Shown piece by piece: positions 31,426 through 43,238 of a DNA stretch of 64,000 nucleotides. The notes beneath the pieces were generated by a model. The model did not search any database. It saw only the letters and a program-made list of their open reading frames with translations, and was not told where the DNA came from. The DNA is from Ipomoea triloba (Eukaryota; Streptophyta; Magnoliopsida; Solanales; Convolvulaceae), in NCBI RefSeq assembly GCF_003576645.1, contig NC_044916.1, forward strand, positions 24,798,920 through 24,862,919. Reading direction: 5' to 3'. Within the stretch, counting starts at the first letter, position 1. Each line of letters opens with the position of its first letter. Made by a program: the position numbers and the translations under genes.

Positions 31426-31725
31426 GAGATGTTTGACTTTACGGGAGGCTTGTGAGCTGTGGCCCGGAAGTTATTGAGATGTTTGACTTTACGGGAGGCT
31501 TGTGTGCCGTGGCCCGGAAGTTATTGAGATGTTTGACTTTACGGGAGGCTTGTGAGCCGTGGCCCGGAAGTTATTGAGATGTTTGACTTTACAGGAGGCT
31601 TGTGAGCCGTGGCCCGGAAGTTATTGAGATGTTTGACTTTACGGGAGGCTTGTGAGCCGTGGCCCGGAAGTTATTGAGATGTTTGACCTCACGGGAGGCA
31701 TGAGTGCCGCGGCCCGAGGTTCTTG
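31426..31725 (+). repeat. 50-bp tandem array, 6 units (5' LTR)
   Basis: Units start at 31426, 31476, 31526, 31576, 31626 and 31676 with GAGATGTTTGACTTTACGGG and end near CCCGGAAGTTATT. The last unit is diverged (ACCTCACGGGAGGCATGAGT). The same array in the 3' LTR has only four units. Confidence 0.95.
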
Positions 31726-32118
31726 AAAATATTCCAAGTATGCCTTACACTTATCCAGGGGGAAACTAATTAAATTTTACTAACTATGAAAACCTAGTTA
31801 CTCTGTAACTAGGTCGCAGAATAAAATATCATGAGTTCTGAACAGTAAGTGTGTGTGTTGTGGAACTCACTATTTTGAATTAAATGATGGAATTCTCGGA
31901 AATGAAAGTATTATATGCTGATGTCACTCATATACTATGCTATACTTTCTTTTGGTTGATAATCTGATTGCAGGTAGATTGCAACTTATGGGTAAAGCTT
32001 ACAGTTTTCTGAGTATTATGTTTCTTCTTTTTTTTGAAACCTTTGTTTACTTTTGAGTGACAATGGATTTCCTTACTTAGTCGTCGTGCTAACTACACTT
32101 CATTGTGTCCTTTGTCAG

Positions 32119-32589
32119 ATGGAATCTAGTGTGGGCTCATGGAGCCCCGCGGACTCCGATCCATCGGAGTTTGAGTTCCCCGTCTTAGATTAGGATGACT
32201 ACGTACAGTATCTGTCTGATGATGACCCGTTCGCCCCCGGCTATGCTCCAGACCCTCCAGTGCTGACTTGTACTCCCGACCTTGTTCCCACTTCTGTCTC
32301 ACCAGCGGTACCGATTTGGTCACCTACCCCTGTTGACCCGTTGTGTCCTCTGGACGTCATCCAGGCTAGATATGGGTTTTATCCCATAGAGGTTTTACCC
32401 GGGAGTGATCCCCTCGAGTTTGTCGTTCGCTATCCCTACCCGTGGGACCCGAGTCCCCCGGAGTATCATGAGGAGTGGATGATGTATATCAATACTTGCA
32501 ACTTTCTGGACCACATCACATGGTTCGAGGGTGTGTGGCACCTCGTTTGGGGCACCTATACTGGCCCGGTGTACCACTCGTTAGACTAG
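32119..32589 (+). CDS. LTR-embedded 156-residue ORF with one in-frame stop
   Basis: From ATG 32119 a frame of 157 codons runs to TAG 32587-32589, with a single stop (TAG, 32191-32193). Before the stop it reads MESSVGSWSPADSDPSEFEF. After it the frame is rich in Asp, Pro, Tyr and Trp (DDYVQYLSDDDPFAPGYAPD; VVRYPYPWDPSPPEYHEEW; CNFLDHITWFEGVWHLVWG). It is no known gag, pol or env domain. It has GC-rich, codon-like composition unlike the surrounding LTR. The 3' LTR copy has a different lesion (a frameshift), so the frame may have been open in the parent. Function unknown; a host-derived or regulatory accessory protein is possible. Confidence 0.45.
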
Positions 32590-32927
32590 GTAGTGCCTAG
32601 GGTGGGAAGTCAAGTCTGGCCTTTTGTGTATAGATCTTTTGTAGCCATTCTAGTGCTAAGATGGCTAGTGAGGTCGGGTCTAGCTCAAACTCTCTTGGTG
32701 GGCTGTAACTAAACTTTGGTACATGTTAGTAGCTAGTTTAGCTACTCTTTTGTTAATGCTATGAAAATATATATCAAGTTATGATGGTCATGATGATATA
32801 GTACAGTTTCCTTATCTTTAGCCTGTGCATCTAGAATGAATCCTATCTGTATGTGATTGGGTTTAGTCTAGGTATGACGGTAACTACTCCGGCTGTTCGG
32901 TACAGCCAAGTACGGGTGTTACAAGTT

Positions 32928-32940
32928 GGTATCAAAGCCC
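32928..32940 (+). other. Primer binding site of the Tekay element
   Basis: TGGTATCAAAGCC lies five bases inside the 5' LTR end and is complementary to the 3' end of a tRNA-Met. Confidence 0.9.
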
Positions 32941-33404
32941 TGTTTCGAGTCAGAGTCCTAAGTCAAACTTTTTCGAGTCAGCTCTAGTTTCGAGTTAACC
33001 AAGTTTCGAAGTCAGCTTAGGTTCGTTAAGACCAATCTAAGTTATTTTTACAGTTTGACGAGTACAAGTTCGGAGCAAAGCTGGAATGGAGGCCGGGTGG
33101 CATAAGAAGGGGGTATTCCACTTTTACTCTACAGAATCTCACGGTTCTGGTCGTTGAATAATATGGTCAATATTTGTGTTTCCCTGCATGTGCTTGCTTA
33201 AGCTTTTGTGAGTGAGCTTGCTAGCGTAATGTGTTGATTATCATTATGCTATATTTGAAACCCTTGATTAGAGGGTGTGAAAAGGGTGAATGTTAGGAAG
33301 GACTGTATAGGACTTAAGTAGGTGCTATACTAACTACCTAACTAACTAATTCTGTAAGGATTTCTATACTTCGAGTACTAACTTGGAATTATCGTTCAAC
33401 AACT

Positions 33405-34520
33405 ATGCCGCCGAGACGAAATGCGCCTGCGGGTGACAACGATAATACCTCTGCAATAGATCGTATGACTCAGGCAATGGAGAGGATGGCTGAGTTTATG
33501 CTAGCTCAGCAAGGTCGAAACCAAAACCAGGGACAGCCACGGGTGGATTTTGCTAAGGCAATCGCCAACCGATAACCGCCGTACTACGCAGGTGAAAAAG
33601 ATCCGGTGATTTTGGAGGAGTGGATCCGAACGTTCGACAAGTTGCTCAACGCAGTGAATTGCCCTACGAATCAACAAGTATCTTCTGCAGTCTATTACCT
33701 GACTAAAGCCGCAGACAATTGGTGGGCGACAGTCGGACCTGATCTCCTGCAAGACCCAGCGTTTGGTTGGGAAGAATTCAAGGTGGAATTAAGGGAACAA
33801 TTCTACACGGAGCGTATTAAGGGGATTAAATGCGAGGAGTTCCTATGACTAAAGCAGAAGGGATCAACTATCCAGGAATATTATGACCAATACGTGGAAC
33901 TAATGCGTTTTGCTCAAGAGATCATACCGGATGAGGCGAGTAAGGCAAGGAGATTCGTTCGGGGGTTGGACTGGAGCATAAGGGGAATGATCGCACCATT
34001 CATGTGCTCTACCTTGAAAGAGGCCTATGATAGAGCCTCGGATCATTATCAAGTATACCTGGACTAACAGGAAGTCTACGGCCGAAGCAAGAGGAAAGCT
34101 GATGACAAGTCTTGGAGGTTTCCGGCAGGAAACAAGAAGGCCAACCAAGGCAGCTTCAACCCAGTACGAGGAAGAGAAGGAGTCAATCTGGGGAACCGTC
34201 CTGCTTGCCCAAGATGTGGGAGGAATCATCCCGGAGAAAACTGTCAAGGGATGAAGTTTAGATGTTACAAGTGTGGTCTCCTGTGGCACAAATCTTTTCA
34301 TTGCCGAAGTCAGGAAGACAGTCCCCAAAAACCTCTGCAGAATGTGAATCAAGGAAGGAGATTCAATGGGAATGCCGGCCAAAAGCCCGCAGGAGCAGAA
34401 GACAAGAGGACCAACTCCCAGTCTGTGAATTTGGGAAGACCAGCGAATGCCACGTTTGGTTCCAACCACAAAGGCAAGCAAGTGATGGGAGAAAGCAGCG
34501 GAGAGAAACAAGGCAGGTTT
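33405..34520 (+). pseudogene. Tekay gag, broken by three stops and a frameshift
   Basis: From ATG 33405 the frame encodes MPPRRNAPAGDNDN, a retrotrans_gag domain (PVILEEWIRTFDKLLNA, VYYLTKAADNWWATV, FKVELREQFYTERIKG, ARRFVRGLDWSIRGM) and zinc-binding motifs ([27 protein letters not shown], a Cys-x2-Cys-x4-His-x4-Cys knuckle at about 34262-34305). Stops lie at 33573, 33846 and 34065, all in frame. Near 34515 the frame must shift to reach the pol frame. The capsid protein cannot be made from this copy. Confidence 0.9.
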
Positions 34521-37500
34521 ACGTCGTCAATAGCGCTCAGGCTCAGGCTAGCGACGCCGTATCTGGTACATTCCCCATAAACTCAGTACTCGGATTAGTC
34601 CTATTTGATACAGGGGCTACCAACTCATTTATATCCTCTACGTTCGCTGATAAACTAAAGTTAAGGCCTACTGCTAAGTTAGATTTAAATGTCACAACGG
34701 CTTCCGGAGTAGTAGTATCCTGTAAGGATGGTTATGACAACGTTGCTATAGAAATAGCGGGGTTTAACTGCCCCGGAAACCTGATTCGGTTTGAACTTGA
34801 AAGCATCGATGTAGTACTCGGGATGGACTGGTTGGATAAGTACAAAGCTCGGATCGTGTGTACTGAGCGAAAAATTGTCCTGCAAGGACCAAAGGGAAGG
34901 AGAATATCCTACCGGGGAATTGACAAGCAACCCGAATCAAAGTTGTTGACGATGCAGAAATTAAAGAAGTACGTTCGCCAGGGATGTGAAGCGTATCTCT
35001 GCTTGGTGCAAGACGCCGAAGTAGAAGAAGTCGAGATGGACCGGATTCCAATTATATGCGAATTTCCTAACGTATTCCCCGACGATCTCATTGAGATGCC
35101 ACTAGAAAGGGAAGTGGAATTCACTATCGATCTTGTACCAGGAACCTCACCTATCTCAAAAGCGCCTTATCGGATGGCACCCAAAGAGATGGAGGAGTTG
35201 AAGGCACAATTGGCAGAGTTGTTAGAAAAGGGATTTATTAGACCAAGCGTATCGCCTTGGGGCGCACCAGTGTTGTTCGTGAAGAAGAAGGATGGGAGTC
35301 TTAGACTGTGCATTGACTATAGGGAACTCAATCGAGTCACAGTAAAGAATAAGTACCCGTTGCCCAGGATCGATGACCTATTTGATCAATTGAACGGAGC
35401 GGGTGTATTCTCGAAGATTGACCTACGGTCAGGGTATCACCAAGTGCGAGTAGCGAAAGAGGATGTGCCTAAAACGGCGTTTCGGACGAGATACGGACAC
35501 TATGAGTTCACAGTCATGCCATTCGGAGTGACTAACGCCCTAGGAACCTTTATGGACTTGATGAACCGAATTTTCCTTTCATACTTGGATAAATTCGTCG
35601 TCGCTTTCATAGATGACATCTTGGTCTACTCTAAAACACCGGAGGAACACGAGGAACATCTCAGGACAGTGTTACAGACACTAAGGGAGAAGAAACTTTT
35701 CGCAAAGCTTTCAAAATGCGAATTTTGGAAAAGGGAAGTCGCATTTCTTGGTCACGTAATCACCAAGGAAGGAATAAGGGTGGATCCAGCCAAGATACGA
35801 GCTGTAATTGAATGGGAAGTGCCCAAATCAGTTACGGAAATCCGCAATTTCTTAGGTTTGGCGGGTTATTACCGAGGGTTTGTTCAGGACTTCTCAAAGA
35901 TAGCAAGACCACTAACGAACTTCCTCAAAAAGACGACCAAGTATAGTTGGAACGGAGAATGCGAGCAGGCATTTCAGGAGCTTAAGAAGAGATTGACCAC
36001 CGCTCCAGTGTTAACTCTACCTATTGGAACGGAAGGTTATGAGTTGTACACTGATGCGTCTCACAAAGGACTAGGATGTGTCCTCATGCAAGATGGAAGG
36101 GTAATAGCGTATGCTTCTCGACAATTAAAACCTCATGAAGCTAAGTACTCGACACATGACTTGGAACTGGCGGCAGTGGTATTCGCACTCAAAATTTGGC
36201 GACACTATCTCTATGGAGTCTCATGCAAGATTTATACAGACCATAAGAGTTTAAAGTATATCTTCACCCAGAGGGATCTCAATTTAAGACAAAGGAGATG
36301 GTTGGAGTTGATTAAGGACTATGATTTGGAAATTCAATATCACGAGGGTAAGGCAAACAAGGTAGCTGATGCCTTGAGTCGGAAGACAAACCATGCTCTT
36401 TGGATATTACCCGAGCAGTTATGTAAGGAGTTTCAAGGACTCAATCTAGAAGTGAAAATGTGCGGTCAAGAGGAACAAGAAAAGAAATTATATTACATGT
36501 CGGCCACCCCAACCCTATTTGATGAAATCAAACAAGCACAAGAAGAGGACGATTGGGTGGAGTGCATCAAGGAGAAGATGGTTGATGGAAAACATGGGCC
36601 ATTTGAACTACACCCGGATGGAAGCGTAAGATTCCAGGGTAGGTGGATAATACCAAAAGGGTGTAAGAAGATAATGGAGCAAATAATGAAAGAAGGCCAT
36701 TACACACCTTATTCAGTTCATCCTGGCGGAAATAAATTGTATAAGGATTTGAAACAAAACTTTTGGTGGTCGGGCATGAAAAAGGATGTAGCTGAATTTG
36801 TGGCTAGATGGTTGAACTGTCAAAAGGTCAAGGCAGAAAGAAGCAAACCAAAGGGACTATTGCAACCATTAGAGATTCCGCAGTGGAAATGGGACTCAAT
36901 CTCTATGGATTTTGTGGGGGGATTGCCTAGGACTAAGGCGGGAAATGATCAAGTGTGGGTCATTGTTGATCGACTGACCAAGACAGCGAGATTCATCCCA
37001 ATGAACAAAACATGGTCAATGGAAAAGTTTGCAAGAGCCTATATTAAGCATGTGGTTAAACACCACGGGGTAGCGCAAGATATTGTTTCAGACAGAGACT
37101 CACGATTTCTATCACGTTTTTGGGAAGCGTTACAAATGGCAATGGGCACTCAACTCAAACTAAGTACGGCTTTTCACCCTGCCACCGATGGCCAAACGGA
37201 GCGAACAATACAAACGTTGGAAGATATGCTCAGAGGTTGTGTGCTCGATTTCCAGGGTTCATGGGACGAACAGTTGGATTTGATAGAATTTTCCTATAAC
37301 AACAGCCACCATGCGAGTATAGGAATGGCTCCTTACGAGGCACTATATGGGCGAAAATGTCGAAGTCCTCTATGTTGGGACGACAAAAGCGATGTCGTTA
37401 CACTTGGACCTCAGTACCTACAAGAGACTATTGAGGCAATCAAGATAATTCGAGAGAGGATGAAAGTCGCGCAGGATCGACAAAAGTCGTATGCCGATTT

Positions 37501-37996
37501 GAAGCGACAGTTCACCGAATATCAAGTTGGGGAGAAGGTGTTACTGAAAGTCTCACCCACTAAAGGAGTCAGAAGGTTTGGGAAGAAAGGAAAGTTGAGT
37601 CCTCGTTATATAGGACCTTACGAAATTCTGGAGAGGATAGGAAATTTAGCCTATCGACTGGCCCTACCAATTGAGCTTGATAAAGTACATAACGTATTTC
37701 ATGTTTCTCAACTTAAGCGGTATGTACCTGACGCATCCCATGTATTAGAGCCGGAGGAACTGGAGATGGATGATTCATTGGCATACGAGGAAAGACCAAT
37801 TCGAATCTTGGACTCAAAAACACGAGATACGAGGAGGAAATCAGTCAAAATGATCAAAGTCCAATGGTCGAACCACAGTCCCGAGGAAGCTACATGGGAG
37901 TTGGAAAGCGTTATGATGGGACGTTATCCGGAATTATTTAACTCAGGTGCGTGGAATCGATCTAACTATTATGTGCCTAAGCAAATTGTGTGTTAA
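34520..37996 (+). CDS. Tekay pol: protease, RT, RNase H, integrase, chromodomain
   Basis: One open frame (formally from 34262; sense from about 34520) covers protease ([12 protein letters not shown]; Asp at codon 116), reverse transcriptase ([29 protein letters not shown] with the Asp pair at codons 451-452), RNase H ([13 protein letters not shown], Asp 598; [10 protein letters not shown]), and integrase with Asp 883 (MDFVGGL), Asp 944 (VSDRDSRF) and Glu 980 (GQTERTIQ): exact D-D-35-E spacing. The integrase zinc finger has WLNCQ where CLxCQ is usual, so one zinc-binding Cys is lost. The C-terminus ([23 protein letters not shown]) is chromodomain-like, the part that targets chromatin in chromoviruses. 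Gag is broken, so particles would need help in trans. Confidence 0.95.
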   Translation, partial: YVVNSAQAQASDAVSGTFPINSVLGLVLFDTGATNSFISSTFADKLKLRPTAKLDLNVTTASGVVVSCKDGYDNVAIEIAGFNCPGNLIRFELESIDVVLGMDWLDKYKARIVCTERKIVLQGPKGRRISYRGIDKQPESKLLTMQKLKKYVRQGCEAYLCLVQDAEVEEVEMDRIPIICEFPNVFPDDLIEMPLEREVEFTIDLVPGTSPISKAPYRMAPKEMEELKAQLAELLEKGFIRPSVSPWGAPVLFVKKKDGSLRLCIDYRELNRVTVKNKYPLPRIDDLFDQLNGAGVFSKIDLRSGYHQVRVAKEDVPKTAFRTRYGHYEFTVMPFGVTNALGTFMDLMNRIFLSYLDKFVVAFIDDILVYSKTPEEHEEHLRTVLQTLREKKLFAKLSKCEFWKREVAFLGHVITKEGIRVDPAKIRAVIEWEVPKSVTEIRNFLGLAGYYRGFVQDFSKIARPLTNFLKKTTKYSWNGECEQAFQELKKRLTTAPVLTLPIGTEGYELYTDASHKGLGCVLMQDGRVIAYASRQLKPHEAKYSTHDLELAAVVFALKIWRHYLYGVSCKIYTDHKSLKYIFTQRDLNLRQRRWLELIKDYDLEIQYHEGKANKVADALSRKTNHALWILPEQLCKEFQGLNLEVKMCGQEEQEKKLYYMSATPTLFDEIKQAQEEDDWVECIKEKMVDGKHGPFELHPDGSVRFQGRWIIPKGCKKIMEQIMKEGHYTPYSVHPGGNKLYKDLKQNFWWSGMKKDVAEFVARWLNCQKVKAERSKPKGLLQPLEIPQWKWDSISMDFVGGLPRTKAGNDQVWVIVDRLTKTARFIPMNKTWSMEKFARAYIKHVVKHHGVAQDIVSDRDSRFLSRFWEALQMAMGTQLKLSTAFHPATDGQTERTIQTLEDMLRGCVLDFQGSWDEQLDLIEFSYNNSHHASIGMAPYEALYGRKCRSPLCWDDKSDVVTLGPQYLQETIEAIKIIRERMKVAQDRQKSYADLKRQFTEYQVGEKVLLKVSPTKGVRRFGKKGKLSPRYIGPYEILERIGNLAYRLALPIELDKVHNVFHVSQLKRYVPDASHVLEPEELEMDDSLAYEERPIRILDSKTRDTRRKSVKMIKVQWSNHSPEEATWELESVMMGRYPELFNSGAWNRSNYYVPKQIVC

Positions 37997-38097
37997 GACT
38001 AGGCATGCTAGAAATTCGTTTTGGGTAAAAGAAGGTGAGTAGTAATCTACTTTGAATCCATGGATGACGAAAAGGAAGTTTCGAGGACGAAACTATT

Positions 38098-38112
38098 TTA
38101 AGGGGGGAAGAC
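38098..38112 (+). other. Polypurine tract of the Tekay element
   Basis: TTAAGGGGGGAAGAC directly precedes the 3' LTR TGTAAC. Confidence 0.85.
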
Positions 38113-39741
38113 TGTAACCCCTCAGTTATTCCAGCAAAGTTAGGGTTCGAAAATATTTTTTTTTTTAGGCTATGACATTTATGAGAAGATCTCTCGGTAC
38201 TTCAAAAGAATTTTTTTTTTAGACTAAGTTATTAATAAGCTGCGATCTACGTACCGGTCACGAACCAAAAATTTTTTAAGGATGTATATACAGTTCGAAT
38301 TTCCCTAGAAAGTGGATTATTAAGTACAATACGATTAAGCCTGAATTTCCTATTTAGTTCAAGAGAAATTTAAACGGACTGTAAGAGTGAAATTGTTACG
38401 GACCATCGTACCTGTATTTCGCGAGACACCGAAAAATTTCCGATTTTAGTGGTTAATGACAGGATAATTTTTAGAATAATTTTGGTGTTAGAATTTTCCC
38501 GAATTAAGTTATAATCCTCCGAACCTTTATCTGATTTGATCCCAAACTGGCAAAATAATCCCTACTCTTCAAGATCTACCATGGAATTTTGACAAGTGTC
38601 ACCCTTATTACCACATGGTGATTAAATAGTGTTTTGTCATAAGAAGTATGGGATGATCATACTTGTTAACTTAAGCTTCAAGCCATCTTTCCCATCACTC
38701 ACTCTCTCTCTCTCATTTTCGAAAATAGAAGGGAAAAGAAGAGGAAGAAAATTTCATTCTTCTACATTGTGATCCAAGAACTCCATAGCTTTTTCTTCAA
38801 CACAAGTGCTCCATAATAGGTAAAAACTTTGGTTTTGTTCGGTTAATATGACTAGAATCCTTCCTAGAACTTAAGTTTAAACTAAGGGTTCATGAAAATA
38901 TTGTTATCATGGTGATTTTTGTTTAGGATCTTCGGTGAAAAGTTTGGAGGAGAAGATCACCATCTTTCTACGGTCTTAAAAATTTACTTGGGAGGTAAGG
39001 AATCCCTTAAGTTGGTTTAGTCACTTGAAGGTGAACAAATGCTAGTAAATTATGTGACTAGGAATTTTATGTGAAAGTTATGTGCTAAGTTATGGATCTA
39101 CAAGTTGGCTCAAAGAAACTACACTTTAATGTTTGGTAATTTTGTATGCATGTTCATAGTTAATTTATGCATGTATATGTTGTGTTTATGTTCATATAGG
39201 CTTATACTTGTGAAAATAGTGGAAAATCGGAGCGTTACAACCCAGTTTTTGCTGCCCGAAGTTGGCAGAATCGGATGGATGCGGCCTTGGACGCGCGTCC
39301 ATCGGCGCCCAGAGTTTCGGCGTCACGGCCGAATGAGCGGACGCGGCCCGGACGCACGCGTCCGCCATGCGTCCGACACTGCGGACATCCGCGAGTCTGC
39401 GCAACGCGGTTCCGTTTTCGACCGAATCTTCTTCCGTTGTTTTTGCTCCTGAATGTGAAGATGTTTGGAAAGCCTACGGCCAACCGAGTCAATTCTTTTT
39501 TTAAAGTTCGAATATTATATTGTAAGTTACATTCATTAATTTGGAGAAAAATTGTGTTTTTATGAAACAAGTGTGACCTTGTCACTTGGAATTTCATGGT
39601 GAAAAGTCATTGACAAATATGTGCATTTTGGAAACATATTTAGATAAGAATGATCGTTTTGAGTCATCTTGTGTTAATACTAATTAAACTCAAGGAAAGG
39701 AAAGAATGTTTTGAAAACCTTAGTTTCTGGATAATGTTATC

Positions 39742-39941
39742 GAGATGTTTGACTTTACGGGAGGCTTGTGAGCCGTGGCCCGGAAGTTATTGAGATGTTT
39801 GACTTTACGGGAAGCTTGTGAGCCTTGGCCCGGAAGTTATTGAGGTGTTTGACTTTACGGGAGGCTTGTGAGCCGTGGCCCGAAAGTTATTGAGATGTTT
39901 GACCTCACGGGAGGCATGAGTGCCGCGGCCCGAGGTTCTTG
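39742..39941 (+). repeat. 50-bp tandem array, 4 units (3' LTR)
   Basis: Units start at 39742, 39792, 39842 and 39892. They are the same as the array at 31426-31725 but two units shorter. Confidence 0.95.
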
Positions 39942-40336
39942 AAAATATTCCAAGTATGCCTTACACTTATCCAGGGGGAAACTAATTAAATTTTACTAAC
40001 TATGAAAACCTAGTTACTCCGTAACTAGGTCGCAGAATAAAATATCATGAGTTCTGAACAGTAAGTGTGTGTGTTGTGGAACTCACTATTTTGAATTAAA
40101 TGATGGAATTCTCGGAAATGAAAGTATTATATGCTGATGTCACTCATATACTATGCTATACTTTCTTTTGGTTGATAATCTGATTGCAGGTAGATTGCAA
40201 CTTATGGGTAAAGCTTACAGTTTTCTGAGTATTATGTTTCTTTTTTTTTTTTTGAAACCTTTGTTTACTTTTGAGTGACAATGGATTTCCTTACTTAGTC
40301 GTCGTGCTAACTACACTTCGTTGTGTCCTTTGTTAG

Positions 40337-40691
40337 ATGGAATCTAGTGTGGGCTCATGGAGCCTCGCGGACTACTACGTACAGTATCTGTCTGATGATG
40401 ANGGATGACTACGTACAGTATCTGTCTGATGATGACCCGTTCGCCCCCGGCTATGCTCCAGACCCTCCAGTGCTGACTTGTACTCCCGACCTTGTTCCCA
40501 CTTCTGTCTCACCAGCGGTACCGGTTTGGTCACCTGCCCCTGTTGACCCGTTTGTCCTCTGGACGTCATCTAGGCTAGCTATGGGTTTTATCCCATATAG
40601 GTTTTACCCGGGAGTGATCCCCTCGAGTTTGTCGTTCGCTATCCCTACCCGTGGGACCCGAGTCCCCCGGAGTATCATGAGGAGTGGATGA
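40337..40691 (+). pseudogene. 3' LTR copy of the LTR-embedded ORF, frameshifted
   Basis: It begins at ATG 40337 (MESSVGSWSLAD), is disturbed by the N at 40402, resumes DDYVQYLSDDDPFAPGYAPD, then loses one base at CCCGTTTGTCC (about 40549, against CCCGTTGTGTCC in the 5' LTR) and runs out of frame. The lesions differ from the 5' copy, consistent with decay after insertion. Confidence 0.5.
40402..40402. other. Single-N join with local duplication in the 3' LTR
   Basis: TACGTACAGTATCTGTCTGA plus TGATGA appears on both sides of the N. The 5' LTR has it once, preceded by about 40 bases that are absent here. This is most simply a faulty assembly join. Confidence 0.85.
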
Positions 40692-41256
40692 TGTATATCA
40701 ATACTTGCAACTTTTTGGACCACATCACATGGTTCGAGGGTGAGTGGCACCTCGTTTGGGGCACCTATACTGGCCCGATGTACCACTCGTTAGACTAGGT
40801 AGTGCCTAGGGTGGGAAGTCAAGTCTGGCCTTTTGTGTATAGATCTTTTGTAGCCATTCTAGTGCTAAGATGGCTAGTGAGGTCGGGTCTAGCTCAAACT
40901 CTCTTGGTGGGCTGTAACTAAACTTTGGTACATGTTAGTAGCTAGTTTAGCTACTCTTTTGTTGATGCTATGAAAATATATATCAAGTTATGATGGTCAT
41001 GATGATATAGTACAGTTTCCTTATCTTTAGCCTGTGCATCTAGAATGAATCCTATCTGTATGTGATTGGGTTTAGTCTAGCTGTGGCGGTAACTACTCTG
41101 GCTGTTCGGTACAGCCAAGTACGGGTGTTACAGAATAAACCTTAGAGATTCCACATCTGAACACAGTTCTTGATCTGAAAAGAGAGTAAACTCTTATTAG
41201 GCAAAAAATAGTTTATTGAAACATAAAATACCTGGTTTTATGTCGACGATGATCCT

Positions 41257-43238
41257 TCAATGTAGATTCTCTAATCTAATCTCTTTATCTTCTCGAGAAC
41301 CATTTTTCCCTTGACTTGCGTGTGGTATAAACTGAGATATAAAATCTGCTTTCCTGACCCAAACTTGTTTTACAAATGGTGCAATGCGCTTGTGAGTGTA
41401 TTTCTCGGCCCTTTGATCCTTGTAAAAGTAGTAGCACTCAGGTCTGGTGTGTCCTCGAATCCTGCAATAATGACAAATAGGATTATAAGGCTTAGATGTA
41501 CGTTTATACTTCATACCATGTTGTGACGATGCCTTGCTGAACTCATTTGTCTTGCTGCACTAATTTCTGGAGTATCTTTTGGATCTGGTCCAGTTGCTTT
41601 GACAAAAATAGTGTGACAATTGTTTTTGTCCCCAGTGAAGCCAAGACCAAACTTTGTGGTTGATTGTCGACCTGTGACCAAAATTTCATCAAGTGTTGAT
41701 GTGGTATCCATCATCTGGATTTGTTTCTTGAGTGAATTCAGTTCCTGTGTAAGCTTGACCACATCCTGATTTAGCTTGGCTTCTCGTTCAGAAGCATTGA
41801 CCACATCCTGTTTTAGCCTGGCATCTTATTCAGAAGCAGCTTTGAGTAGTAGATCTCTTTCACTTATTTGATCTTTGTACACTTTGATGGCTTTTTTTGA
41901 TATCCCTACTTGACTACACAAGGAACGATTGGCTTTAAGTAAACATTCCCATTTGGAATACAACTTCTTGTACTCTGTTTCATAAGAAAAAGCAGGGGTT
42001 TCAAGCTCTTCTGCCGAATTGTAGTCACATCCTTCCGAATCAGCTAAATCTTCATCTTCATCATCTGGATTAGCAGTAATCCTAGCCGTGAACGCAACAA
42101 AGTTGCCAGAAATCTCTTCTGTATCAGCTTCAACTTCTGGTTCAGCTTCATCGTCACTCCATGTTAGTGCTGCCATTGACTTTTTCCTTCGCAAGTAGGT
42201 GGCACATTCAGCCTGAGCATGTCCATAACCTTCACACTCATAGCACCGGATGTTTTTGCCGCTTGTCCTTTCTCGAGGTTGAGTTGTACGTGATGCAGAC
42301 GATTGTGTTGTACGAGACGCAGCGGGTTTGTAATTCGATCCGCTCGTTGTTGAATTAAGTTTTGATGTATTTGATCCGTTGAAGTGTTGGGATTTGTTGC
42401 TGCGGAAGCTAGTCTTTTGTTTGACCTATTTCAAAATTTTATTGAAATGTTTGGTTAACAAAACAACTGGATCATCATCCTCGATTTCGTCTGGATCTGG
42501 TACAGTGCCCTGTTCGTCAGTTGTGAAAGCAACATTCTTTTGTTTTCTAGAATGGTCAGTTAATATTTCCATCTCATAGGTTTTGAGATTACCCATTAGC
42601 TGAGCCAAGTTTTGATCTTCCCACCCGGAGTGTTCTTGTATAGCAGTTACCTTCATTCTGAACCGCGGCGGGAGGGAACGGAGAACCTTTTTTATTAACT
42701 TTTGTTGTGAAAATGGTTCACCCAGAGTAACCGCACGGTTAGCAATCTCTTCAACTCTTTCGTTGATGCTTACGATGTTTTCGTCCTCATTCATACGCAA
42801 ATCTTCAAAGTCACTCTGGACAAGTTGAAGCTTGGACTGCTTGACTGAAGTAGTACCTTCGTAAGTGGTCTCTAAAATTTCCCAAGCTTCTTTAGCAGTG
42901 TCATAACCTGTAATCAAGTTAAATTGACTTTCATGAATTAAAGAGAATATAATATCTAAGGCTTTAGCGTTGTAGCTTGCTGTAGTTCCTTCTAGAGCAG
43001 TCCGTTCAACTTCAAGTTTTAACACTTTTGGATCTCCTTCTTTTTCACCGTCTTTGGTAGGGTGATCCCATCCGGACAGCACTGTTTTCCATACACCTTG
43101 GGCCCTAAGGTGCATTCTGGGGCATGCTTTCCAGTATGCATAATTTTCTCCAGTTAGTTCTGGAGGAGGTCGGTGCGTATCCATTCTGGAGTACTTAACA
43201 CAGAGTGAGATGAATAAAATAGCGTATAGCCAAAACAA
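41257..43238 (-). pseudogene. SIRE-like Copia gag (gag-only internal region)
   Basis: The minus-strand ATG at 43182 or a little upstream begins MDTHRPPPELTGENYAYWKA, followed by the UBN2-type gag domain (AKEAWEILETTYEGTTSVKQ, VNERVEEI-like, LIKKVLRSLPPRFRMKVTAI), a zinc knuckle (CYECEGYGHAQAEC, about 42225-42266), an acidic/coiled-coil stretch (41511-42194) and a second zinc motif (CHYCRIRGHTRPEC, about 41445-41475). In-frame stops at about 42426 and 41826 and a frameshift near 41514 break it. After 41257 there is no protease or RT before the 3' non-coding region (Gypsy insertion excluded), so pol was lost. Gag of this class packages element RNA in the cytoplasm. Confidence 0.85.

Larger units (their letters stand above)
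29811..32923 (+). repeat. 5' LTR of the Tekay element (3113 bp)
   Basis: It starts TGTAACCCCTCAGTTATTCC and ends TACGGGTGTTACA. It contains a CT-rich leader-like block (30385-30410), a GC-rich GACGCG-motif island (about 30955-31090), a 50-bp tandem array (31426-31725) and an ORF of 157 codons (32119-32589). The minus- and plus-strand ORFs at 30.8-31.3 kb overlap the GC-rich island and carry no signature. Confidence 0.95.
29811..41132 (+). mobile_element. Complete Ty3/Gypsy Tekay/Del-type chromovirus (11.3 kb)
   Basis: Two long LTRs (3113 and 3020 bp, TGTAAC...GTTACA), a tRNA-Met-type primer site, gag, a pol with protease-RT-RNase H-integrase and a chromodomain-like end, a purine tract, and a 5-bp TSD (GAATA). 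LTRs of about 3 kb and the C-terminal chromodomain are characteristic of the Tekay/Del clade. It inserted into the family-S Copia between its 3' non-coding region and gag. Gag has three stops and a frameshift, but pol is open. The LTR length difference is mostly a 50-bp tandem repeat (6 copies against 4). Confidence 0.96.
38113..41132 (+). repeat. 3' LTR of the Tekay element (3020 bp)
   Basis: It matches the 5' LTR with scattered substitutions, two fewer 50-bp units (39742-39941), an extra GC-rich motif near 39365, and an N-marked join at 40402 where about 40 bases seen in the 5' LTR are missing and about 30 are duplicated. It ends GGGTGTTACA, followed by the TSD GAATA. Confidence 0.95.

Noticed and set aside
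31426..31725. CRISPR-like regular repeat
   Set aside because: Units are contiguous 50-bp tandems with no spacers, in a plant LTR.
33900..34511. 203-codon minus-strand frame opposite gag
   Set aside because: It is antisense to a recognised gag domain in a degenerate region, with no signature of its own.
42161..42579. Plus-strand frames in the Copia gag region
   Set aside because: They are antisense shadows of the minus-strand gag with its zinc knuckle.
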